Positions 41,403 to 50,351 of a stretch of DNA of 64,000 nucleotides are shown here, one piece after another. The stretch is from Devosia psychrophila. GTDB taxonomy: Bacteria > Pseudomonadota > Alphaproteobacteria > Rhizobiales > Devosiaceae. Within the stretch, counting starts at the first letter, position 1; each line of letters begins with the position of its first letter. Under the pieces are notes generated by a model. The model worked only from the letters and a program-made list of their open reading frames with translations. It made no database searches and had not been told where the DNA came from. The stretch lies in the NCBI RefSeq assembly GCF_000971275.1, contig NZ_LAPV01000170.1, positions 36,748-100,747 on the forward strand. The letters run 5' to 3'. The translations under genes were made by a program, and so were the position numbers.

Positions 41403-42872
41403 ATGACCACCCGTTCCCTGAACCTCGCGGATCCATCGCTGCTGGTCGACAAGGCATTTGTAGCAGGCCAATGGGTGGTGGCGCCCGACCGCACGACCAT
41501 TGAGGTCACCGATCCGTTCGATGGCGCGCTGGTCGGCACCGTGCCCAGTCTCGATGTCGGCAGCCTGCGCCGGGCTATCGACGCTGCCCACGCTGCGCAG
41601 CCCGGCTGGGCCGCCAAGACCGCCAAGGAGCGCTCGAACATCCTACGGTGCTGGTTCGACCTGATCATCGCCAATGCCGACGACCTGGCGCTGATCCTGA
41701 CCAGCGAACAGGGCAAGCCGCTGGCCGAGGCCAAGGGCGAAATTATCAGCAATGCCGGCTATATCGAGTGGTTCGCCGAAGAGGCCAAGCGCGTCGATGG
41801 CGATATCATTCCCGGCGCCAGTCCGGGCCAGCGCATCCTGGTGCTGAAGCAACCGGTCGGCGTCTGTGCCGCCATTACGCCATGGAATTTCCCCAACGGC
41901 ATGATCACCCGCAAGGCCGGCCCAGCCCTGGCCGCCGGCTGCACCATGATTTTAAAACCCGCATCCCAGACCCCACTTTCGGCTTTGGCACTAGCGGTAC
42001 TAGCCGAGCGCGCCGGCATTCCGGCCGGTGTGTTCTCCGTGGTGACCGGGCAGGCCAAGGTGTTCGGGCAGGAATTCTGCACCAATCCCAAGATCGCCAA
42101 GATCACCTTCACCGGCTCGACCGAAGTCGGCCGCTGGCTGATGCGCGAAGCCGCTGGCGGCATCAAGCACCTGTCGCTCGAACTGGGCGGCAACGCGCCC
42201 TTTATCGTGTTTGACGATGCCGATATCGACGCCGCAGTCGAAGGCGCCATGACATCCAAATTCCGCAATTCCGGCCAGACCTGCGTCTGCGCCAACCGGC
42301 TCTATGTGCAGGACGGCGTCGTCGAGGCGTTCACCACCAAGCTGATCGCCAAGGTCAAGGCGCTGCAACTGGGGCAGGGCTCGCAGCCCGGCACCACGCA
42401 GGGGCCGTTGATCGACGAGCACGCCGTCACCAAGGTCGAGCAGCACGTCGCCGATGCGCTCGGCAAGGGCGCGACGCTGCTGCTGGGCGGCAAGCGCAGC
42501 GCGCTGGGCAGCACGTTCTTTGAGCCGACCGTCATTGGCGGGGTGACGCAAGACATGCTGGTGACGCAGGAAGAAACCTTTGCCCCGCTGGCGCCGATCA
42601 TCAGCTTCAAGGACGAAGCCGACGTCATCGCCATGGCCAACGACAGCGAGTTCGGCCTCGCCTCCTACTTCTACGCCCGCGACATGGGCCGCGTCATGCG
42701 CGTAGCCGAAGCCCTGCAAGCCGGCATGGTCGGCGTCAACACCGGCGCCCTCGCCAACGAAATGGCCCCCTTCGGCGGCGTCAAACAATCCGGCCTGGGC
42801 CGCGAAGGCTCACGCTATGGCATGGATGGATATCTGGAGCTGAAGTATGTGTGTTTGGCGGGACTCGGGTAG
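41403..42872 (+). CDS. NAD(P)-dependent succinate-semialdehyde-type aldehyde dehydrogenase
   Basis: 489 residues, full-length GabD-type. Catalytic Cys in RNSGQTCVCANRL (near residue 289), Glu in LELGGNAPFIVFDDAD, and NAD loop FTGSTEVGRWLM. The end PFGGVKQSGLGREGSRYG is typical of GabD. It begins ten bases after the dehydrogenase stop and is the last gene of the operon. It would oxidise a semialdehyde made by the lyase or by the alcohol dehydrogenase at 26.5 kb. Confidence 0.92.
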   Translation: MTTRSLNLADPSLLVDKAFVAGQWVVAPDRTTIEVTDPFDGALVGTVPSLDVGSLRRAIDAAHAAQPGWAAKTAKERSNILRCWFDLIIANADDLALILTSEQGKPLAEAKGEIISNAGYIEWFAEEAKRVDGDIIPGASPGQRILVLKQPVGVCAAITPWNFPNGMITRKAGPALAAGCTMILKPASQTPLSALALAVLAERAGIPAGVFSVVTGQAKVFGQEFCTNPKIAKITFTGSTEVGRWLMREAAGGIKHLSLELGGNAPFIVFDDADIDAAVEGAMTSKFRNSGQTCVCANRLYVQDGVVEAFTTKLIAKVKALQLGQGSQPGTTQGPLIDEHAVTKVEQHVADALGKGATLLLGGKRSALGSTFFEPTVIGGVTQDMLVTQEETFAPLAPIISFKDEADVIAMANDSEFGLASYFYARDMGRVMRVAEALQAGMVGVNTGALANEMAPFGGVKQSGLGREGSRYGMDGYLELKYVCLAGLG

Positions 42873-43028
42873 GGCGACGGTATAGCGCTGACCCCAGCGT
42901 TTCATCGGCTGGCGAGTGACCACCCGCTTGTGGCAGCTCACTTCGATCACCGTCAGGCCCCGAACCTGACGGGTCCGGGGCGTTTCTATTTGCGGGTCGG
43001 CACTTCCATAGCCCAACCACCCTCGGTG

Positions 43029-43588
43029 CTAAGCATGGCTGTGCCGATGATGCAGATCAGTGTAGTGCGGGTGCTTGTGCCGCATCGGCTCATGGCGGTG
43101 CCAATGTGAATGCGGATCGCTCACCGGCCCGTCGGGGTATGATGGTGATGATCGTCGTGAGTGTGCGGGTGATCGTGTTCCAGTGCCTCATGAGCGTGAT
43201 CATGGTCGGAAAGGTGCAGCCATAAGCCAAGGCCCATCAACAACCTTGCCAGAACCAGCTGCACGGTGATCGCATCGCGGAAGATCATAACGGCCAGTAT
43301 TGCGCCGATGAACGGCGCCAGCGAAAAATGGGCCCCCGTCCGGGCGGCCCCTAAATGGCGCAGGCCGAGCATGAACATTACAAGGCTAACGCCGATCCCG
43401 AAGAAGCCGACCACGGCACCCGCGCCGATCAAGCCGATACCAGGCAGGGCAGCGCCAAGGGACAGGGCCAGCAAGACATTCGCGCATCGGCAACCAGACC
43501 CTTGATCATGGCGATCTGCACCGGATTGGCCACCGATAATTTGCGGGTCAGATTGTTGTCGATGCCCCAGCACAGACAGGCGGCAGCT
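43029..43588 (-). pseudogene. DMT-family transporter, 5'-truncated and frameshifted, His-rich tail
   Basis: C-terminal half of an EamA/DMT permease. It begins abruptly at AAACLCWGIDNNLTRKLS (near 43588, fused to a lyase fragment), shifts frame near 43490, and continues ALPGIGLIGAGAVVGFFGIGV and HFSLAPFIGAILAVMIF. The end is His-rich (HDHAHEALEHDHPHTHDDHHHH); another frameshift near 43130 separates a further stretch VSDPHSHWHRHEPMRHKHPHY that ends at TAG 43029-43031. Such a tail suggests a divalent-metal-linked exporter in the intact parent. The N-terminal half is missing. Confidence 0.8.
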
Positions 43589-43993
43589 ATGGTCGTTGAG
43601 ATGCCCGCATTTCTTGGGCAAAATCTGGTCTTCGATATGCACCGCTGCGGCGCCGGCATCCTCGAAGGAGCAGACCATGTGCATCACGTTGAGCGCCTCG
43701 CCGAAGCCCGTATCGCCGTCGACCAGCACCGGCAGCCCGCTGGCGCGAGCGACCTGCCTTATGAAGAAGCTGACCTCTTCGATCGTCGTGATGCCAAGAT
43801 CGGGCAGGCCCATCGAGGCGCTCATGGCAGCGCCCGACAGATACAGCCCCTCGAAGCCGGCAGCCTTCGCCTGGAGGGCCGCCATGCCGTTATGCGCGCC
43901 GGGCAGCCGCGCGATGCCCGGTTGAGCAAGCAGGGCCCCGTAGCGATTGCCGGCCGGATGCTTGGGGAGGTCGCTCCCGACGAGGTAGGTCAT
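43589..43993 (-). pseudogene. Methylisocitrate-lyase-like (PrpB) N-terminal fragment
   Basis: Starts at ATG 43993, one base after the tctA stop, and codes about 134 residues of a PrpB-type lyase: GVPGAHNGM-like LPGAHNGMAALQAKAAG, DGDTGFGEALNVMHMV and the catalytic KKCGHLND. The match then stops and the frame runs straight into DMT transporter sequence. About half of the normal 290-300 residues are gone. The parent probably formed an operon with tctCBA for uptake and cleavage of a tricarboxylate or related acid. Confidence 0.82.
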
Positions 43994-43994
43994 G

Positions 43995-45029
43995 TCACTC
44001 AACCTCCACGGCATTGCGGTTGCGCCGGCGGGCAAAGCCGGGGAGCAGCAGCGGTATGATCAGGACGCCGGCGGCCATGGTCCAGAGCACGATGGAGATC
44101 GGGCTCGACCACAGTAGTATGCCCACGTCGCCGCCCGACAGCGACAGCGAGCGGCGCAGGCTCTGTTCGAGAATCCTGCCGAGCACAAGGCCAAGGATAA
44201 GTGGTGCCATTGGCACGCCGATCCGGCGGAGCAGATAGGCGGCAAAGCCCAGCCCGACCATCAGGACGAGATCGAAAGTGGTCGACTTGCCGGAATAGAC
44301 GCCGATCGTGCTGACTACAACGGTGAAGGGCATCAGCACCCATGCCGGCACGGAGAGCAGGCGGGCGAAGAGGCCGACCAGCGGGATATTGATCGCCAGG
44401 AGGATCACATTGCCGATGAATAGCGAGGCGATGAGGCGCCAGACCAGTTCGGGCGGGGAATTGAACAGGGCGGGGCCGGGGTGAGGTTGTAGAGGGTCAG
44501 CACGCCCTGCATGATGGCGGTGGTGCCCGAACTCGGGATACCCAGCGTCAGCATGGGGATGAAATTGCTGTTCGACGCGCTGTTATTTGCGGCTTCCACC
44601 GAGGCCAGGCCCCGCATGTCGCCATGGCCGAACTTGCTGCCCTCGGGGTGGCAATTGCGGAGCCGACGAAGGGCGTCCAGGCCGCCAGCGACAGAGCGAC
44701 GCCGGCCTGACCCTGGCGGGCGAGCGGATAGCCCTCGATGGCAGCCATGACGGCCGAAGCTTCGCCGGGAACATTGAGCAGGATGGCGCTGATGCGGCCG
44801 CCGTATTCGGAGCCGACACAGATCGCCGCCATCAGGATGAGCGAGGATTCGGGCGGCAGGCCCAAGGCGAATGCCACTGGCACAAGCATAGCGACGGCGT
44901 TGATGGGCTCGTGGCCCGGCAGCACGCCAACCATGGTGCCGACGAAGGAGCCGATGGTTGCAAGGAACAGATTGGTCGGGCTGAGGGCAACACCGAAAGC
45001 CAGTCGCCAAGTAGGAAAGAGTCTCCATC
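43995..45029 (-). pseudogene. tctA: Tripartite tricarboxylate transporter large permease TctA, frameshifted
   Basis: Begins METLSYLATGF near 45029. It shifts frame near 45000 (TGF then GVALSPTNLFLATIGSFVG in another frame), again near 44640 (after FVGSAIATPR) and again near 44480 (after LTLYNLTP), ending with a good TctA C-terminus (YSGKSTTFDLVLMVGLGFAAYLLRRIG) at 43995. The normally conserved VLPGIGP motif reads VLPGHEP. At least three frameshifts make it non-functional. Intact TctA is the 12-helix sodium-coupled membrane subunit. Confidence 0.82.
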
Positions 45030-45468
45030 AGAGCAGCCTTCCCAGCAAGGCCGCTCGGCAGCACGACAGCAAGGACGCGATCAAACAGCAGGTAAGAGGA
45101 AATCGCGATGATCCCGCCGGTCAGCAGGCCCTGCCACCATTTGGCGCCGAAGAGCATGGCAATGGGGATCATCAAAAGCGTGGTGGAAAGGATGAAGCCG
45201 AGCGGCTGGAAAAGCAGGGCATGGGCCAGAAGGCTGACCGAGAGACCCAGCAGGGCCCGGTTGACCCCGGGTCCTGCCGAAGGGACCGCGCCCCCGCCCG
45301 TGATCGTCAGGATCACGCCGCAGATAGCGATGACTGCGGCAGTGATCAGGGGGAAAGCCTTGGGCCCGACGGGTTCGTAGGCAATGGCGCCTCGAGGCCC
45401 CAGCCAAAAGCCGCCATGAGCGCCGCGAACAAGAGCGCGGCAACCCCGAGGGTGCGGTCGTTGGTCAT
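45010..45468 (-). pseudogene. tctB: Tripartite tricarboxylate transporter small permease TctB, frameshifted
   Basis: Starts at ATG 45468, eleven bases after tctC, with TLGVAALLFAALMAAFGWGLEA, shifts frame near 45400 and continues YEPVGPKAFPLITAAVIAICG, then FQPLGFILSTTLLMIPIAML. Near 45035 the end reads VLPSGLAGKAALMETLSYL; removing one G would give the usual LPSGL-GK-LL stop and a separate tctA start, so a one-base insertion seems to have fused the two genes. Confidence 0.78.
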
Positions 45469-45478
45469 GTGGCCTTTC

Positions 45479-46345
45479 CTACTGCGTAGCCAAGCCAAAC
45501 TCGGTCGCCAGCGTGTTGTAGTTGGCAACCTGCTCGCCAACGAAGGTGCCCGTTTCCTCGCCCACGATCGGCAGGGGGAATAGGTTTCGCTGCTGGAAAG
45601 CCGCGGCATAACCGGGCGTTGCCATGGTCGTGGTGAAGGAACCGACCCACCATTGGTAGTCAGCGTCGCTGACATCGGGGCCGACATAGAAGCCGCGCGC
45701 GATGGGCCACTGGATGTCGTAGCCCTGTTCGGCGGCGGTCGGCACCTCGGCCTGCTTGCCGGGCAGACGTTCGTCCGAGAACACCGTGAGGAGCTTGAGC
45801 GGGGCGCCGCCATCGATGGCTGCCTGGCTGTCGCCCAGATCGTTCATGCAGACGTCAACATGGCCGCCCTGGAGGGCCGTGGCGCAATGGCCGCCGCCTT
45901 CGAAGGCCACAAAGCGCATGGCCTTGTAGTCAATGCCCGCAGCCCGCGCCAGCAGCGCCGCCTTCATCCAGTCCTGGCTACCGATCGTGCCGCCGGCGCC
46001 GATGATGACCGAGGTCGGATCGGCCTTGATGGCAGCGACGAGGTCTTCGAGCGTGGTATAGTCGCCATCCTGCTGCGTGACCACCGCACCATAATCGGAG
46101 CCGACAACGGCGACCCAGCGCACATCCTGTTCGTCATATTCGCCGAACTTGCCCTAGGCGATGTTGAGCAGCGAACCGGCGGAAAACGCCACGATGGTGC
46201 CTGGCTCGGCCCGGCGCTGGGCGACGATGGCATTATAGGCCACGGCGCCGATGCCGCCCGGCATGTAGGAAATGCGCATCGGCGAGGGGACCGCGCCGGA
46301 TTCGGCGAGCGTCGCCTGGGCCAGCTTGCAGGTGATGTCGAAGCC
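45479..46345 (-). pseudogene. tctC: Tricarboxylate-binding protein TctC, 5'-truncated with internal stop
   Basis: Bug/TctC-type binding protein. The signal peptide and first strands are missing; the match begins FDITCKLAQATLAESG at a junction with an ABC ATPase fragment. It reads PMRISYMPGGIGAVAYN...FSAGSLLNIA, meets a TAG at 46154-46156, and continues in the same frame as GKFGEYDEQDVRWVAVVGSDYG to a normal C-terminus (TFVGEQVANYNTLATEFGL). Apart from the amber codon the frame is open. In its intact form it captures di- or tricarboxylates for TctAB. Confidence 0.85.
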
Positions 46346-46492
46346 GCAGCCGCTGGGGCCGACAAGGCTTACGAATTCACCTGGTTGCACGTCGAAGGAA
46401 ATATCCTCGAGCGCCCGGACCGGGCCATCCTTGACCGACTTGCCGGGATGGCGGAGCAAGATCAGCGGTGTGCTGGGATTGTCCATCGTCAT
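46346..46492 (-). pseudogene. NitT/TauT-type ABC ATPase, N-terminal fragment fused to tctC
   Basis: From ATG 46492, overlapping the permease stop, about 48 residues of an SsuB/TauB-like ATPase: DGPVRALEDISFDVQPGEFVSLVGPSGCG. The sequence breaks inside Walker A and passes without frame change into TctC. More than 80 percent of the ATPase is gone. Confidence 0.8.
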
Positions 46493-47295
46493 GTCTCGTC
46501 TCGCAGCGACACTCGCCAGCGGGCAACGCGGTTTTCCGTGAAGCGCAGCGGAGCGGTGATCAGGGTGCCCAGCGCCATCAGCACGATCACCACTGCGAAA
46601 TATTTGTCCATCTGGAACCGATTCCCCGCTGCAACCAGCAGTCCCCCCAGGCCCGACTGCACCATCGTGAGTTCTGCAATTACCGTGCCGACCGTGGAAA
46701 TCGCGGCGCCGATCCTGAGGCCACTGAGAATGGAAGGCAGAGCATCGGGTACCATAACCTTCCAGAACAGGTTGAAACGATTGGCGCCAAAGGCACGGGC
46801 CATTTCCACCAAGTCCTTGTTTGAGTTGGCGATACCGGCAGCGGTATTGATGAGGATCGGAAATAGGGCCGCTTTCCACACCACCACGATCTTGGCCTCT
46901 GTATAAGCCCAAACCAGACGATGATCAGCGAAATGAAGGCAGCACCCGGCGTCGAGTTCATGGCGTTGACTAATGGTCCAAGACCCGGCCGATTAAGCGG
47001 AAGCCCCCGAGCAGAATGCCCTGCACGATGCCGGTCGAGGCCGAAAACAGGAAACCCTGTCCGATCACCGTGACGGATTCGCCCAAAGCCGTAGCATGGT
47101 GCCATCCGACCACATCTTGATGCTCTCATCCAGCACGTCGGTCGGTTTGGGCATAATGGGTTTGCCCGACGTCGCATTGAGCGCGAACATCGAGCGGCCC
47201 AATATGGGCATCGGCGGCATTACACCCGCCCAGAAATTGGCAATGGCTGCGTAAATTCTACCGAAGAGCCCCGCTAAAAACGGGGGGATTACCAT
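46489..47295 (-). pseudogene. NitT/TauT-type ABC permease, frameshifted
   Basis: SsuC/TauC-like permease broken into at least three frames. The N-terminal part (VIPPFLAGLFGRIYAAIANF ... PKPTDVLDESIKMWSDGTM) ends near 47090; GESVTVIGQGFLFSASTGIV continues in another frame; NAMNSTPGAAFISLIIVWFG in a third; and the C-terminal part from about 46887 (KAALFPILINTAAGIANSN, VEMARAFGANRFNLFWKVMVP) carries the EAA loop. It once formed a transporter with the truncated ATPase downstream. Confidence 0.8.
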
Positions 47296-47525
47296 CTTCG
47301 ATTTCTACACAGGGCGCGAGGTATTGGCCGGCAGGCTCCGGTGTTCAATCTGCGGCTAATATTATCCGACCTTCGCGTTTGGCCATGCGGGACGGAGCAG
47401 CCAGGGAAAGCCCAAGCGTGGTCTCTGTTCAGTCTCACAACCAAACCAAATCACAACCTGCTGAAACTCTTCAACTCTTTGGGTTGGGTCTCAGGCTCCG
47501 CGGATAATCCCTGAATACCCAGCAT

Positions 47526-48158
47526 CTAGTTGACCAGCACAGGAGCTTGATGAATGTACGTCCGATCCTCGATCTGTCGAACGAGGAACTCGGCGACGTC
47601 CGCGCGCGAGATGATCCCGTTTCGCCACTGAGAGAAATCAGAAAGGATCTTGTAGCGTCCTGTCCGCGGTCCACCGGTCAGAACTCCAGGCCTCGCGATC
47701 GTCCAATCAAGCCCGCTCTCCTGGATCAAACGCTCCTGCAAACTTTTGTCCCTGTAGGCTCGACCAAAGACAATCTGGAACGGCAACCGCTGCAGGCCGC
47801 TGATGCGCGCGCTGCTGTCTCCAGCTCCAAAACCAGTCACACAGATCAGACGTTTAACGCCATGGCCCCTCATCGCCGCGATCAGCACCCGGGTCGCGTC
47901 CGAGAACAGGTGCACAGGCCGGAACAAGTCTCCGAATCCGACGCCTAGGGTCTGAATAACGACGTCCACCCCAACAAGTGCGGCCTCTACATCCTCGATC
48001 TTCAGCGCGTCGCCCCGAATCTTCTCGAGGTTAGAATTTGAGATCGAGATTGCGGCAGCGGATCGCGCCAGGGCGCGCACATGGTGACCTGCATCGAGGA
48101 CTTGGCGGGTCGTTTCCAAACCGATCCCTTTGCTGGCGCCGATAATCAATACACGCAT
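47526..48158 (-). CDS. NAD(P)H-binding atypical SDR protein
   Basis: 210 residues. Rossmann start MRVLIIGASKGIGLETTRQVLDAGHHV and later VDVVIQTLGVGFGD, KRLICVTGFGAGDSS, and DWTIARPGVLTGGPRTG match NmrA/SDR_a5-type NAD(P)H-binding proteins. The YxxxK catalytic pair is not in the classical place (AYRDKSLQE), as usual for this group. Single gene, on the same strand as the accessory genes to its right. Function not determinable. Confidence 0.85.
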   Translation of the reverse strand: MRVLIIGASKGIGLETTRQVLDAGHHVRALARSAAAISISNSNLEKIRGDALKIEDVEAALVGVDVVIQTLGVGFGDLFRPVHLFSDATRVLIAAMRGHGVKRLICVTGFGAGDSSARISGLQRLPFQIVFGRAYRDKSLQERLIQESGLDWTIARPGVLTGGPRTGRYKILSDFSQWRNGIISRADVAEFLVRQIEDRTYIHQAPVLVN

Positions 48159-48620
48159 GATGGCCTCATTATTCCAGAATTGAAGATATCACTCGACCAC
48201 AACCTGGATGGCGATGCAGGTGGCGAAGGCTACGCGCATGGGCACTTCTGACGTTCTCGGAAAAAGCCAGCGCGACGGAGAGGAACACGCGGCGTGAGGC
48301 GTTCGTAAGCGGCTCCGCATCATCGAGACTTGAACAAAAGCCTGATGCGGTTGAAGCGCGAGCGGAGGGCTGTCCGTGTCGAACGTGGCGTAAGGTTTGC
48401 GGCAGTTGTTTTGCTCGCCGGCATGATATCCTCGCAGTTGCCGGCCTCGGTGGCCTTGACGCTTCGGCTTTCGATCACGGCGGCTGATGGGCTCGCGTCC
48501 CGACCATGCACTGCCATGGTTGGTCGGGGTCCACATTATACGTCCCAAACCAGCTTCGACAACCGTTTGGAGGCACACAAGAGCCCGACCGTCCAAACCC
48601 GACACCTTAGAAAGGACCTC
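48159..48620. other. Intergenic region without recognisable gene
   Basis: About 460 bp between the SDR gene and the PAS gene. Reading frames here give no recognisable family and look like chance ORFs or the remnant of an old gene. No clear promoter or repeat seen. Confidence 0.4.
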
Positions 48621-49019
48621 TCAGAGGACCGGCACCTCGCGCTGGATTGCAACCCAGGCAACTATTTTCTTGGCTACTTCGATCGGCACCACACGCCAGT
48701 ACATCATGAAGGGTGTGCCGTCCTTCTTGTAGTTAATCGCTTTGTCTTCAAATTTCCCACCCGACTTCAGTGCGTCGGAAAGCTTGGTGATCACCTTCTC
48801 GTCTGTTTCCGGGCCTTGGAGAATCCGAGGTGTCTTGCCGATGACGGAAGAGGGTTCATGACCAGTTAGTTTTTCAAATGCATCGTTGGCATAAATGATT
48901 TTTCCTTCCGCCGATGCTTCTGTGATCAGGATTGAATCAAAGCTATTTTCTGCCAAAACCTGAAGCAAGGCCAGCCCACCGTCAGCTCCATTCATCAGTT
49001 TTTCAAACGTATCGGACAT
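48621..49019 (-). CDS. Single PAS-domain protein, LOV-like without the photoactive Cys
   Basis: 132 residues that are almost entirely one PAS domain: ILITEASAEGKIIYANDAFEKLTGHEPSSVIGKTPRILQGPETDE, then YKKDGTPFMMYWRVVPIE. It has the layout of LOV photoreceptor domains (compare GRNCRFLQG), but the flavin-adduct Cys position is Pro/Thr (GKTPRILQG). It may bind flavin without forming an adduct, or another ligand. It has no output domain, so it must act on a partner. Start ATG 49019 with a GAGG site. Confidence 0.85.
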   Translation of the reverse strand: MSDTFEKLMNGADGGLALLQVLAENSFDSILITEASAEGKIIYANDAFEKLTGHEPSSVIGKTPRILQGPETDEKVITKLSDALKSGGKFEDKAINYKKDGTPFMMYWRVVPIEVAKKIVAWVAIQREVPVL

Positions 49020-49080
49020 TCTAACTTCCTCTCTGAGTAGAACACGCTACCTATGACTATGCCGGTCCGTGACGGCGCGG

Positions 49081-49404
49081 TCAGGGCTTGTTTTGACCTT
49101 TGGGACTATCTTGTTCTGGACGAGCAGAACCAAGGACAAATAATTCAGGTTTCGCGGTAGCTGCTGTCCAAGTGGCTACAGTAACAGCCGCGGCCGCGAT
49201 TAGAACAGCGTGACCGATCACGTTAACGGCCATGAACGTGTAACTTCCAACTGCCAACGCAAAACTTATAGCCCACATAAAACCCAGGGCCTGCAAAACA
49301 TAATGGCGGGTGGCGACATCCGGGATGTGACGAAGCGGACTAACCTCATTGTTGAACAAAAAATTCCAACAATAGACGACGAACTTTCTTATGGGAGTAA
49401 ACAT
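49081..49404 (-). CDS. Small membrane protein of unknown function
   Basis: About 107 residues from ATG 49404 (a GTG at 49413 is in frame). Two membrane helices: LQALGFMWAISFALAVGSYTFMA and VIGHAVLIAAAAVTVATWTAA, with a charged C-terminal tail. I do not recognise the family. It lies 61 bp upstream of the PAS gene on the same strand and may be cotranscribed with it. Confidence 0.6.
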   Translation of the reverse strand: MFTPIRKFVVYCWNFLFNNEVSPLRHIPDVATRHYVLQALGFMWAISFALAVGSYTFMAVNVIGHAVLIAAAAVTVATWTAATAKPELFVLGSARPEQDSPKGQNKP

Positions 49405-49498
49405 GGGTAGCACTCACCAATGATTGAGAATTTAAAGTGGAAGAACGGGTCACCTGCCTTGAGAGCAGGCGACCCGCCTCCCTTCACAGCACCAATCG

Positions 49499-49927
49499 CT
49501 ACGCAGCCTGTGGAAGAACCACGGTGTCGATCACGTGAATGACGCCATTTGACGCAGCGATGTCGGCCGAGGTGACCGTCGCATCATTGATCATGACGTT
49601 GCTCCCGTCCACTTTCACATGGAGCAACTTGCCGTTTACGGTCTTGGCTTCTTTGATCTTGACGACGTCGGCAGCCATGACCTTGCCGGGCACGACATGG
49701 TAGGTGAGGATCGCGGCCAGCTGTGCCTTGTTCTCTGGCTTCAACAGGTTCTCAACCGTTCCCGCCGGGAGTTTGGCGAAAGCGGCGTCTGTTGGGGCGA
49801 AGACCGTAAATGGTCCGGCTCCCTTCAAGGTTTCGACCAGGCCTGCGGCACCGAGAGCGGCCGCCAGCGTCTTAAATTGACCAGCCGCAACCGCGGTGTC
49901 GACAATGTTCTGCGTATTTGTGGTCAT
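49499..49927 (-). CDS. Fasciclin (FAS1) domain protein
   Basis: 142 residues from ATG 49927. One complete FAS1 domain: H1-type [23 protein letters not shown], the YH motif [17 protein letters not shown], and the end [12 protein letters not shown]. No signal peptide is apparent on this start, unusual for a domain that commonly acts in surface adhesion. The 3' half is repeated as a degraded fragment about 600 bp upstream. Confidence 0.9.
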   Translation of the reverse strand: MTTNTQNIVDTAVAAGQFKTLAAALGAAGLVETLKGAGPFTVFAPTDAAFAKLPAGTVENLLKPENKAQLAAILTYHVVPGKVMAADVVKIKEAKTVNGKLLHVKVDGSNVMINDATVTSADIAASNGVIHVIDTVVLPQAA

Positions 49928-50089
49928 ATCATTTCTCCATTCGCCAATTTTCAAAGGGGTTATGGCGATGCACCCTATTGTCGCTTCTATTGTCGGATCG
50001 CCTCGGTCGCGTGGCTTGTCAGCTTGCCTGACCGCGCCATCATGGGCTTTGGGCGATCCACATCTTTCCTTGACTGACCGGGCTAGTTC

Positions 50090-50190
50090 GATGGCGGCAA
50101 CAAACGGTACCGATAACGTGGATGACGCCGTTCCAAGCTTCGATCCGCGGTCGTAACCTTTGCATTGTTGATCACCATGTTGCTGCCTCA
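50090..50190 (-). pseudogene. Ghost of a second fasciclin gene (C-terminal fragment)
   Basis: Minus-strand sequence reads [14 protein letters not shown], then after a frameshift [10 protein letters not shown], the same as the end of the intact FAS1 gene ([15 protein letters not shown] ... [10 protein letters not shown]). Nucleotide similarity to the intact copy is visible over about 95 bp. No start or upstream part remains. It marks an old tandem duplication or a deletion. Confidence 0.65.
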
Positions 50191-50351
50191 GTCGGCCGTG
50201 TTTATCGCGGCCCCTTGGCGTCAATTCAGTATTTGAATATAAGGCAAATGAAGATGACTGTCATGCACATTGTCGTGATAAGAACATATGTTTTCACTTG
50301 TAGACAATTTGTTTATGTTTTTTGATCACCAAGAAAGAAAGGGTGTGAGCC

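Noticed and set aside
42873..43028. Possible short minus-strand gene and a terminator-like GCCCCG...CGGGGC hairpin near 42957-42981
   Set aside because: Reading frames gave no recognisable protein and the hairpin is imperfect with a long loop; not strong enough to list.
46154..46156. Pyrrolysine or suppressor read-through at the tctC amber codon
   Set aside because: No sign of a pyrrolysine system, and the surrounding genes are frameshifted, so simple decay explains it.
45653..46906. A 417-codon open frame on the plus strand
   Set aside because: It is antisense to tctC and the ABC fragments, which have clear family matches on the minus strand. High GC keeps opposite frames open.
43000..47300. 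Programmed frameshifting in tctA/tctB
   Set aside because: Shifts are many, in several unrelated genes, and lack slippery sites with obvious structures.
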